The position numbers were made by a program, and so were the translations under genes. The notes under the pieces are model-generated. The model saw only the letters and a program-made list of their open reading frames with translations. It was not told the DNA's origin and did not search any database. Shown here one piece after another: positions 1 to 6,001 of a stretch of DNA of 16,025 bases (the stretch's first letter is position 1; each line of letters opens with the position of its first letter). The DNA comes from Lentisphaerota bacterium (GTDB lineage Bacteria > Verrucomicrobiota > Kiritimatiellia > UBA8416 > JAFGIZ01). The DNA lies in the NCBI GenBank assembly GCA_016929365.1, contig JAFGIZ010000196.1:1-16025 (forward strand), in the 5' to 3' direction.

Positions 1-12
1 CGAGCAAGCGTA

Positions 13-67
13 GCGGTTAAGTGTCGGAAACGCGCAAAGCGCCACACCTAAGCGCTTCCTTAACCGC
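13..67. repeat. 9-bp perfect inverted repeat with nested small hairpin
   Basis: GCGGTTAAG at 13-21 is the exact reverse complement of CTTAACCGC at 59-67. Inside lie GTGT (21-24) facing ACAC (44-47) and GCGC (32-35) facing GCGC (39-42) across an AAA loop. This could fold as a branched or nested stem in RNA, or be a pair of operator half-sites. There is no T-run after the outer arm, so it does not look like an intrinsic terminator for the + strand. Function unknown. Confidence 0.45.
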
Positions 68-189
68 CACCCTTAACCGGATACGCTGGTCTTAAAACGA
101 CCTGCTTAACCGATGCGACTGAGCTGCAAATGGTGTGGCACAAGATATTGGGGCTACCCACACGAAAGCCGGAAGGACCCCCTTTTTAC

Positions 190-219
190 TTGTCTCCGGC
201 TCCGGGGTTGCGAGATACT
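190..219 (+). promoter_or_regulatory. Weak sigma70-like promoter candidate for accD
   Basis: TTGTCT at 190-195 matches 4 of 6 bases of the -35 consensus. GATACT at 214-219 matches 4 of 6 of the -10 consensus, with an 18-bp spacer. Transcription would start near 226, almost on the accD ATG at 229, which has no Shine-Dalgarno sequence. This would give a nearly leaderless message. Found by eye; chance matches of this quality are common. Confidence 0.2.
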
Positions 220-228
220 CGCCGGACG

Positions 229-1062
229 ATGGCATGGTTCCGTAAAACGCGCAGAAAAAAGCCGGCCGCCGAAAAGGAGGCCCTGTGGGTAGTCTGCCCC
301 GGCTGCAAGGCCCATATTCATAAGGATAAATGGGATCCGGGCCTGAATGTCTGCCCGGAATGCGGGTTCCACGATAAACTGACCTGCCGCCAGCGCATCG
401 ACCTCACGGCGGACGCGGGCACGTTCGAAGAATTCGACGCCGACATCGCCGCGGGCGATCCTCTCGAATTCTCGGACGCCCGCGGCGGGTACGCCGACAA
501 GGCCGCGGAAACCGCCGCCAAGACCGGCCTCAAGGAAGCCGTCCTGACCGGCCGTTGCAAGCTCGAGGGCATCACCGTCGTGCTGGCCGTCATGGATTTC
601 CGCTTCCTGGGCGGCAGCCTGGCCGGCAGCACCGGCGAAAAGATCCTCCTCGCCTCGGACCACGCCCTGCGCCACAAGTTTCCCTTCATCGTCTTTTCCG
701 CGTCCGGCGGCGCCCGCATGCACGAGGGCATTGTCTCGCTCATGCAGATGGCGAAGACCTGCGCCGGCATCGCCCGCCTCCACAAGGCCCGCGTGCCCTA
801 CCTTTCCGTGCTGACCAACCCCACCTTCGGCGGCGTGTCCGCCAGCTACGCCACGGTCGGCGACCTCAATATCGCCGAGCCCGGCGCGCTGATCGGTTTT
901 GCGGGACGCCGCGTCATCGAGCAGACCATCAAGGAAAAACTGCCCGACGATTTCCAGACGGCCGAATACCTGCTGGAACACGGTTTCATCGACCGCATCG
1001 TGCACCGCAGGGACCTGAAACCCTTTCTGTCGCAGGTGCTGAATTACTGGAGCAGATCATGA
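229..1062 (+). CDS. accD: Acetyl-CoA carboxylase carboxyltransferase subunit beta
   Basis: This 277-aa protein is the beta half of the carboxyltransferase that, with AccA, moves the carboxyl group from biotin to acetyl-CoA to make malonyl-CoA for fatty acid synthesis in the cytosol. The AccD-type N-terminal zinc ribbon is visible as C23-x2-C26 and C42-x2-C45. The crotonase-like core follows, with the glycine-rich SASGGARMHEG and NPTFGGVSASYA motifs of the oxyanion and CoA-binding region. The ATG at 229 (MAWFRK) is chosen because the zinc ribbon then sits at the usual distance. The in-frame ATG at 130 would add 33 residues unlike the family. The stop overlaps the next start (ATGA), implying translational coupling. 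Length is near normal. Confidence 0.95.
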   Translation: MAWFRKTRRKKPAAEKEALWVVCPGCKAHIHKDKWDPGLNVCPECGFHDKLTCRQRIDLTADAGTFEEFDADIAAGDPLEFSDARGGYADKAAETAAKTGLKEAVLTGRCKLEGITVVLAVMDFRFLGGSLAGSTGEKILLASDHALRHKFPFIVFSASGGARMHEGIVSLMQMAKTCAGIARLHKARVPYLSVLTNPTFGGVSASYATVGDLNIAEPGALIGFAGRRVIEQTIKEKLPDDFQTAEYLLEHGFIDRIVHRRDLKPFLSQVLNYWSRS

Positions 1063-1454
1063 ACAAAACCCTTAAGGACATGAACATCGGCGACATCGTG
1101 GTCCGCCGGAGACCGCGGGACGAGGACGGCGACCTGGGGGACCTCGTCGAATCCATCCGCACGATCGGCCTGCTGCACCCGCTGATCGTCGACGCGGACA
1201 ACGTGCTTCTGGCCGGGGGACGCCGTCTGGCGGCCTGCCGCAGCGCCGGCTTCTCGACCGTCCCCGTGTTCCAGCTCGACGTCAAGGCCGACGCCATGCA
1301 GCGGCTCAACATCCAGGCCGGCGAGAACCTCTGCCGCAAAGCGTTGTCGCCCGAGGAGCTCGAGAAACATATCCGCACCAAGACCGATATGGTCCGGGAC
1401 CGCGGCGGCTGGGCCGGATTCCGGGCGCGCCTGGCACGCTGGTTTAAAGGATAA
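1059..1454 (+). CDS. Small ParB/sulfiredoxin-fold domain protein inside the acc operon
   Basis: This 131-aa protein has one recognisable region, roughly residues 5-70. It reads like the N-terminal ParB/Srx nuclease-type domain: a conserved LVESIRTIGLLHPLIV segment followed by LLAGGRRLAACRSAG, which corresponds to the ParB box with its GxRR motif. The canonical ParB motif is GERR; here it is GGRR. There is no helix-turn-helix DNA-binding domain or dimerisation domain as in chromosome-segregating ParB, so a partition role is unlikely. In recent work on the ParB fold, the GxRR region binds nucleotide (CTP in ParB, ATP in related proteins), so a nucleotide-sensing role is possible but inferred. 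The start overlaps the accD stop by 4 bp, and accA begins 3 bp after its stop, so it must be co-expressed with the carboxyltransferase subunits. Confidence 0.75.
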   Translation: MNKTLKDMNIGDIVVRRRPRDEDGDLGDLVESIRTIGLLHPLIVDADNVLLAGGRRLAACRSAGFSTVPVFQLDVKADAMQRLNIQAGENLCRKALSPEELEKHIRTKTDMVRDRGGWAGFRARLARWFKG

Positions 1455-1457
1455 ATC

Positions 1458-2423
1458 ATGGAACTGGATTTCGAAGCGCCGCTGGGCGATATGGACGCGC
1501 GCATCGCGGAACTGGAACGGCTGAACCGCAAACCGGATGCCGATTTCAACAGCGAAATTGCGGCGCTCAAGCGCGAACGGGACGTCCGTCTGAGCGAGAT
1601 CTACGAGACGCTCACGCCCTGGCAAACGGTCCAGCTCGCCCGGCACCCCGAGCGGCCCGTGTTCGCCGACTACGTGGAGCGCCTTTGCGACGAATTCCTC
1701 GAACTGCACGGCGACCGCTGCTTCGGGGACGACCGCGCCCTGATCGGCGGGTTTGCGCGCTTCGGCGGCGAGCGGATCATGTTGATCGGTTTCGAAAAAG
1801 GCAAGACCATGGACGACAAGCTCAAGGCCAACTTCGGCATGGCCGGACCGGACGGGTACCGCAAGGCGCTCCGCCTCATGCGGCTTGCCGAGAAATACGG
1901 GCTGCCGGTGGTCTCGCTGATCGATACGCCGGCCGCCTATCCGGGCCGCGACGCGGAGGCCCGGGGCCAGGCCGAGGCCATCGCCCGCAACCTCACGGCC
2001 ATGGCCGTGCTCGAGACCCCGTTTGTCGCGGTGGTCACCGGTGAAGGCGGCAGCGGCGGCGCGCTGGGCGCCGCCGTCGGCGATGCGGTGCTCATGTTGA
2101 GCAACGCCGTCTACTCGGTGATTCCGCCCGAAGGCTGCGCGGCGATCCTCTGGCGCGACGCGTCCAAGGCGCCCCAGGCCGCCGAATCGCTCAAGCTCAC
2201 GGCCCCTTCCCTGCGCGACCTCGGCGTGATCGACGAGATCATCCCCGAGCCGCCCGGCGGCGCGCACCGCTTCCCCGAAGCCGCCATGGACGCCGTTCGC
2301 GACGCCGTGCAGCGCCACCTGAAGCGTCTCCGGCGCATGAACGTGCGGCGCCTCGTCGATAAGCGATTTGAAAAGTACGCCGCAATCGGCAAGTACGATA
2401 ACCGCAAGTACGCGCAACACTAA
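1458..2423 (+). CDS. accA: Acetyl-CoA carboxylase carboxyltransferase subunit alpha
   Basis: This 321-aa protein, essentially the same length as E. coli AccA (319 aa), is the alpha half of the acetyl-CoA carboxylase carboxyltransferase. The N-terminal 55 residues form the typical charged helical region (MELDFEAPLGDMDARIAELE). The core shows ELHGDRCFGDD, FGMAGPDGYRKALRLM, IDTPAAYPGRDAEARGQ, GEGGSGGALG and YSVIPPEGCAAILWRDASKA. These are the family signatures for biotin and CoA binding and the catalytic oxyanion hole. It follows the ParB-like gene after 3 bp and precedes the OadA-AccB fusion by 24 bp. accD and accA are often unlinked in bacteria; here they share one transcript, which suits a 1:1 complex. 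Confidence 0.96.
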   Translation: MELDFEAPLGDMDARIAELERLNRKPDADFNSEIAALKRERDVRLSEIYETLTPWQTVQLARHPERPVFADYVERLCDEFLELHGDRCFGDDRALIGGFARFGGERIMLIGFEKGKTMDDKLKANFGMAGPDGYRKALRLMRLAEKYGLPVVSLIDTPAAYPGRDAEARGQAEAIARNLTAMAVLETPFVAVVTGEGGSGGALGAAVGDAVLMLSNAVYSVIPPEGCAAILWRDASKAPQAAESLKLTAPSLRDLGVIDEIIPEPPGGAHRFPEAAMDAVRDAVQRHLKRLRRMNVRRLVDKRFEKYAAIGKYDNRKYAQH

Positions 2424-2447
2424 TCCGACCCGACACACGGAGGACTC

Positions 2448-4361
2448 ATGGCCACGAAGAAGAAGCGCATCCCCCTGCGCATTACGGATACCACCCTGCG
2501 CGACGCGCACCAGTCCCTGTGGGCCACGCGCATGCGGACCCAGGACATCATGGAGATTATCGACGTCATCGACGCGGCGGGGTACTACTCTCTCGAAATG
2601 TGGGGCGGCGCCACGTTCGACGTCTGCCTCCGTTTTCTGCGCGAGAACCCGTGGGAGCGCCTGCGCCAGATCAAGGCCCATGCCCGGAAAACCCCCCTGC
2701 AGATGCTGCTGCGCGGCCAGAATATCCTCGGCTACCGCAACTACGCGGACGACGTCCTGGACCGCTTCTGCGCCCTGGCCTGCGAAAACGGCATCGATAT
2801 CTTCCGTATCTTCGACGCCTTGAACGACTCCCGGAACCTCGAAAACGCGATCAAGTCCGTCAAGAAACACGGCGGCCACGCGCAGGGCACGCTGTGTTAC
2901 ACGATCAGCCCCGTGCATACCGTCGCGGAATACGTGCGCATCGCGAAGGAACAGGTCGCCATGGGCGTGGACTCGCTCTGCATCAAGGACATGGCCGGCA
3001 TTCTCTCCCCCATCTCCGCGGAGGCGCTGGTCTCGGCCCTGGCCAAGGCGGTGGACGTCCCGATCCAGCTGCACTGCCACGCCACCAGCGGCATGGCCAC
3101 CCCGACCTACGTGGAAGGCGTCCGCGCCGGCGCCGGCGCCATCGATTGCGCCATCTCCGTCATGTCCGGTTTTTCCTCGCAGCCGCCGGTCGAGACCATG
3201 CTTTCCATCTTCAGCGAAACCACGTACAAGGCCGACCTCGACGTGGACGCGCTGCGGCAGATCCGCCGCTATTTCGAAAAACTGGCGCCTAAACGCCGGC
3301 TGAGCCACCATCCCGTTAACGTGATCGACCCCGAAATCCTGCTGCACCATATCCCCGGGGGCATGATCTCGAACCTGCGCTCGCAGCTCGACCAGCAGAA
3401 CGCGCTGGACCGCCTCGAGGAAGTGCTCGCCGAGCTGCCCCGGGTGCGCGCCGACCTCGGCTATCCGCCCCTGGTCACCCCGACCAGCCAGATCGTGGGG
3501 GTGCAGGCCGTCATGAACGTGCTGTCCGGCAAGCGCTACTCGCTCGTCCCGCAGGAAACCAAGGAATACGTGAAGGGCTTTTACGGCCGTTCCCCGGCGC
3601 CGATCGATCCGAAAATCAAGCGCATGATCCTCGGCAAGGAGAAGCCCGTCACCTGCCGGCCGGCCGACCTCCTGGACCCGATGTTGCCGGACGCCACCTC
3701 GGGCGTCGAACCCGGTCTCATCCGCGGCGAGGAGGACATTATCTCCTACTGCATTTTCCCCGAAGTCGCCCTCGACTATATGCGCTGGCGCAACCTGCCG
3801 CCCGACGAGCGCCCGCCCTCGCCGGCGGACCTCGAACGCCGCCGCGAAGACGATCAGGAAACGGAAACCCCGGCCCCCGCGAAGCCGTTTCTCAGCGAGC
3901 GCGACTACCGCGAAATCCAGTCGCTGATCGACAAGATCCACGCCCTCAACCTGACTGAAGTTACGATCCGGCGGCAGGATCTCAACCTGACGCTGAAGGC
4001 GGACGGGCTGCACACCGCATCCGCCGAGGCCGCCCCGGCCGCGGCCCCCGCGCCGCAAGCGGCCGAAGCACAACCGGAGTCCGCACCCGGACCCGCCGCC
4101 GCGGAGACGGCGGCGCCGCAAGGCCCGACGATCGACGCGCCCCTGAACGGCACCTTCTATACCTCGCCCGGCCCCGGAAAACAGCCTTTTGCGGAAGCGG
4201 GCGACGAGGTCGAGAGCGGCGAGCCGGTCTGCATCGTGGAGGCCATGAAGCTGTTCAACCAGATCAAGGCCCCGTGCAAATGCCGTATCGTCAGGTTTCT
4301 GGCCGAGCACGGCGACGCCGTGCAGAGCGGCCAGCCTCTCGTCGAGATCGAGGAGCTGTAA
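2448..4361 (+). CDS. OadA/pyruvate carboxylase-type carboxyltransferase fused to AccB-type biotin carboxyl carrier
   Basis: This 637-aa protein starts at an ATG with a strong GGAGGA site (2439-2444). Residues 8 to about 300 form the DRE-TIM carboxyltransferase barrel of the OadA / pyruvate carboxylase / transcarboxylase 5S family. D14 lies in ITDTTLRDAHQS, K180 is the likely carbamylated lysine (CIKDMAG), and H209/H211 (LHCHATSG) are likely metal ligands. The conserved PYC/OADA region follows to about residue 450. Residues 480-520 (ERDYREIQSLIDKIHALN) resemble the AccB N-terminus rather than an OadA linker. An Ala/Pro-rich linker (about 523-560) leads to a biotinyl domain with GTFYTSPGPGKQPF and CIVEAMKLFNQI, where K601 is the predicted biotinylation site. 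GTFY-x-SP and IVEAMK-x-x-NQI are AccB hallmarks. It is the last gene of the accD-accA operon. Subunit identity is firm; whether it serves pyruvate carboxylase, acetyl-CoA carboxylase or both is inference. Confidence 0.9.
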   Translation: MATKKKRIPLRITDTTLRDAHQSLWATRMRTQDIMEIIDVIDAAGYYSLEMWGGATFDVCLRFLRENPWERLRQIKAHARKTPLQMLLRGQNILGYRNYADDVLDRFCALACENGIDIFRIFDALNDSRNLENAIKSVKKHGGHAQGTLCYTISPVHTVAEYVRIAKEQVAMGVDSLCIKDMAGILSPISAEALVSALAKAVDVPIQLHCHATSGMATPTYVEGVRAGAGAIDCAISVMSGFSSQPPVETMLSIFSETTYKADLDVDALRQIRRYFEKLAPKRRLSHHPVNVIDPEILLHHIPGGMISNLRSQLDQQNALDRLEEVLAELPRVRADLGYPPLVTPTSQIVGVQAVMNVLSGKRYSLVPQETKEYVKGFYGRSPAPIDPKIKRMILGKEKPVTCRPADLLDPMLPDATSGVEPGLIRGEEDIISYCIFPEVALDYMRWRNLPPDERPPSPADLERRREDDQETETPAPAKPFLSERDYREIQSLIDKIHALNLTEVTIRRQDLNLTLKADGLHTASAEAAPAAAPAPQAAEAQPESAPGPAAAETAAPQGPTIDAPLNGTFYTSPGPGKQPFAEAGDEVESGEPVCIVEAMKLFNQIKAPCKCRIVRFLAEHGDAVQSGQPLVEIEEL

Positions 4362-4932
4362 AAAAGTCCAGCTGCGGACCCCGCAGAAACCCGTACAGCT
4401 TGAGCAGCCGGATCACCTGCAGCAGGTCCGACTTCTCGTAGTTGCGGTTGACGTCCACGGCATTGACCAGCTCGGCCAGGAGCGTGCCGAACTCGATCAC
4501 GCCGTCAATGCCGCGCTCGCGCAACAGCGCCAGGGTCCGCTCGCGCAGATCCGCCGAGGCCGGCAGCCGCGGCAGACAGAGAATCTTCGCCATCGCCGAG
4601 GTCCCCAGCAGCCGGCCCGCGAAACGCAGGGCCGGCGGCTCGACAAAGCGCAACAGCTCGGGCGCGCGTTCGAAGGTCTGCGCGTAAAACCGGTCCGTAT
4701 GCCATCCCCGGATGCCGACCACCGCGCGCGCCACGGTTTTCAGATCGGCGCCCGTCCACAAGCCGCGGGCGGGAACGGCGTGCTCCCGCACGCGCGGATG
4801 CACGATCACCAGGTCGATGTCCTCCTCGGCCGACTTCTCGCGGCCGGGAGCCCGGTGCTTGTGCGGTTGCTGCACCAGATAGCCCTGGCGCTCGAAATAT
4901 TCACGGACCACCCATTCACTCACCGCCGCCAC
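4291..4932 (-). CDS. Conserved-looking protein of unknown function (213 aa)
   Basis: I do not recognise this protein as a named family. It is soluble, with no signal peptide or membrane segment. The N-terminus (SEWVVREYFERQGYLV) is followed by an acidic stretch at residues 36-40 (EEDID) leading into a hydrophobic strand LVIV. That order recalls restriction-endonuclease-like (PD-(D/E)XK) folds, but I see no clear catalytic lysine partner, so this is a weak suggestion. The middle contains GIRGWHTDRFYAQ. The GTG start at 4932 lies inside aroB and has an AGGAGG site 6 bases upstream, so it should be coupled to aroB translation. The last 24 or so residues are very Arg-rich and are encoded opposite the 3' end of the biotin-carrier gene, with 71 bp of convergent overlap. 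They may be a read-through tail rather than a folded part. Confidence 0.65.
   Translation of the reverse strand: MAAVSEWVVREYFERQGYLVQQPHKHRAPGREKSAEEDIDLVIVHPRVREHAVPARGLWTGADLKTVARAVVGIRGWHTDRFYAQTFERAPELLRFVEPPALRFAGRLLGTSAMAKILCLPRLPASADLRERTLALLRERGIDGVIEFGTLLAELVNAVDVNRNYEKSDLLQVIRLLKLYGFLRGPQLDFFTAPRSRREAGRSARRRRARPET
4360..4386 (-). terminator. Possible weak terminator in the convergent region
   Basis: Read on the minus strand, a perfect 6-bp stem with a 3-base loop (CTGCGG/CCGCAG, 4372-4386) is followed six bases later by TTTTTT (4360-4365). A competing 4-bp stem GTCC/GGAC abuts the T-run directly. It sits within the 3' part of the unknown 213-aa gene, about 70 bases before its stop, and just after the stop of the carboxylase gene on the other strand. 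On the plus strand the hairpin has no following T-run. Evidence for a working terminator is slim. Confidence 0.2.
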
Positions 4933-6001
4933 GGTACACCTCCTCTACGGTTTGTTCCGCTGTCTCGCAACCGAACACCACGCGCCCCAGCCGTTCCGCC
5001 AGCACAAACCGCGGCGCGCCGGCCACGGACTTCTTGTCCGCCCGCAACGCGGTCCGGACGGCCTCCCAGGCCGGCGCGTCCGCCGCGGGCAGCGCCGTCG
5101 GCAGGCCGAACCGCCGCAGCAGGGCGGCCAGGCGCCGCTGATCCGCCGGGTCGAACCCTTTCTCCCGCACCGACAGCGCCCCCGCCAGGACCATGCCCAG
5201 CGCGACGGCTTCGCCGTGCAGCCACCGCCCGTAGCCGCTCGCCGCTTCCAGCGCGTGCCCCAGCGTATGCCCGAAATTTAAAATTGCCCGCACCCCCGAC
5301 TCGCGCTCGTCCATGGCGACCACCTCCGCCTTGATCTCGCAACAGCGCGCCATGACCTCCGACAGCACCGCCGCGTCCCGCGCCGCCAGCGCGTCGGCCG
5401 CCGCTTCGAGCCGCGCAAAGAACGGCGCATCCCAGATGACTCCGTATTTGACCACTTCCGCCAGGCCCGCCGCGTACTCCCGGGCCGGCAGCGTCTCCAG
5501 GACCGTCGGGTCCGCGGCGACTTCCGACGGCTGATGGAAGGCCCCCACGAGATTCTTGCCGCGTTCGAGATTGATGCCGGTCTTGCCCCCCACGGCGCTG
5601 TCCACCATGGCCAGCAGCGTCGTGGGCGCCTGCAGGTACGCAATGCCCCGCATGTACGTGGCCGCCGCGAACCCCGCCAGGTCGCCCACGACCCCGCCGC
5701 CCAGCGCCACCATCACCGAACGCCGGTCCAGGCCCGCCTCGAGGGCCCGCTCGTAAATCCCCGCAACCTGCTTCCAGCATTTCGACGGTTCTCCGGCCGG
5801 CACCACGTGCCGCACCGGCCGGGCGCCGCAGTCCCGCAACGCGGCTTCGCAACGCGCGCCGTACAGCGGATCCACGTTCGTATCGCTCACGACCAGGGCC
5901 CGCGTGCCCGGCGCGCCGCGCAGGACCTCGCCCGGCGCCGCGCCCGGCCCGATCCGGATCGTGTAGCCCCGCTCGCCCAGCTCCACCCGCACGGTCTTCA
6001 T
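4916..6001 (-). CDS. aroB: 3-dehydroquinate synthase
   Basis: This 361-aa enzyme makes 3-dehydroquinate from DAHP, the second step of the shikimate pathway. It is NAD- and metal-dependent and cytosolic. The NAD-binding motif VALGGGVVGDLAGFAAATYMRG (about 98-119), PTTLLAMVDSAVGGKTGIN (126-144) and GKNLVGAFHQP (148-158) are all present. The metal ligands E182, H245 (NFGHTLGHA) and H262 (WLHGEAVA) sit almost exactly where E. coli AroB has E184, H247 and H264. The ATG at 6001 overlaps the fmt stop (ATGA) and is preceded by GGGGAG. The enzyme appears full length and active. The downstream unknown gene begins within its last codons. No other shikimate gene is in the window. Confidence 0.96.
   Translation of the reverse strand: MKTVRVELGERGYTIRIGPGAAPGEVLRGAPGTRALVVSDTNVDPLYGARCEAALRDCGARPVRHVVPAGEPSKCWKQVAGIYERALEAGLDRRSVMVALGGGVVGDLAGFAAATYMRGIAYLQAPTTLLAMVDSAVGGKTGINLERGKNLVGAFHQPSEVAADPTVLETLPAREYAAGLAEVVKYGVIWDAPFFARLEAAADALAARDAAVLSEVMARCCEIKAEVVAMDERESGVRAILNFGHTLGHALEAASGYGRWLHGEAVALGMVLAGALSVREKGFDPADQRRLAALLRRFGLPTALPAADAPAWEAVRTALRADKKSVAGAPRFVLAERLGRVVFGCETAEQTVEEVYRGGGE

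Larger units (their letters stand above)
1..228. other. Non-coding leader upstream of accD
   Basis: No convincing gene is seen. One frame is open from base 1 to a TAA at 49-51 and would encode a short basic tail. It could be the end of an upstream gene but cannot be identified. The stretch is less GC-rich than the genes around it and carries the word TTAACCG at 60-66, 73-79 and 106-112, plus its complement CGGTTAA at 14-20. A further imperfect pairing joins GTGTGG near 133 to CCACAC near 170. I see no tmRNA, SRP RNA, RNase P or tRNA signature. Confidence 0.5.

Noticed and set aside
13..67. Integron attC-like site
   Set aside because: The inverted repeat has GTTAAG on the left and CTTAAC on the right, the reverse of the attC arrangement (YAAC left, GTTR right). 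No integrase or gene cassette is nearby.
150..192. Intrinsic terminator ending in CCCCCTTTTT
   Set aside because: The T-run at about 183-187 is preceded by only four pairable G-C bases over a long loop, so the hairpin is too weak to call.
130..228. Upstream ATG giving a 33-residue N-terminal extension of AccD
   Set aside because: The extension has no family resemblance, and the zinc ribbon is placed normally with the ATG at 229.
1..228. tmRNA, SRP RNA or RNase P RNA in the leader
   Set aside because: Conserved cores are missing: no T-arm-CCA 3' end, no GGAAGCAGC SRP loop, and no RNase P consensus. Only a GGAAGG word and repeated TTAACC motifs are seen.
1059..1454. Chromosome-partitioning ParB
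   Set aside because: Too short (131 aa), lacks the helix-turn-helix and dimerisation domains, has no parA neighbour, and shows no parS-like site nearby.
1044..4310. Very long minus-strand open frame (1088 aa) opposite the acc operon
   Set aside because: It is antisense to four clearly recognisable genes. Its translation is rich in Arg, Gly, His, Val and Asp with no domain, a typical shadow of GC-rich codon usage.
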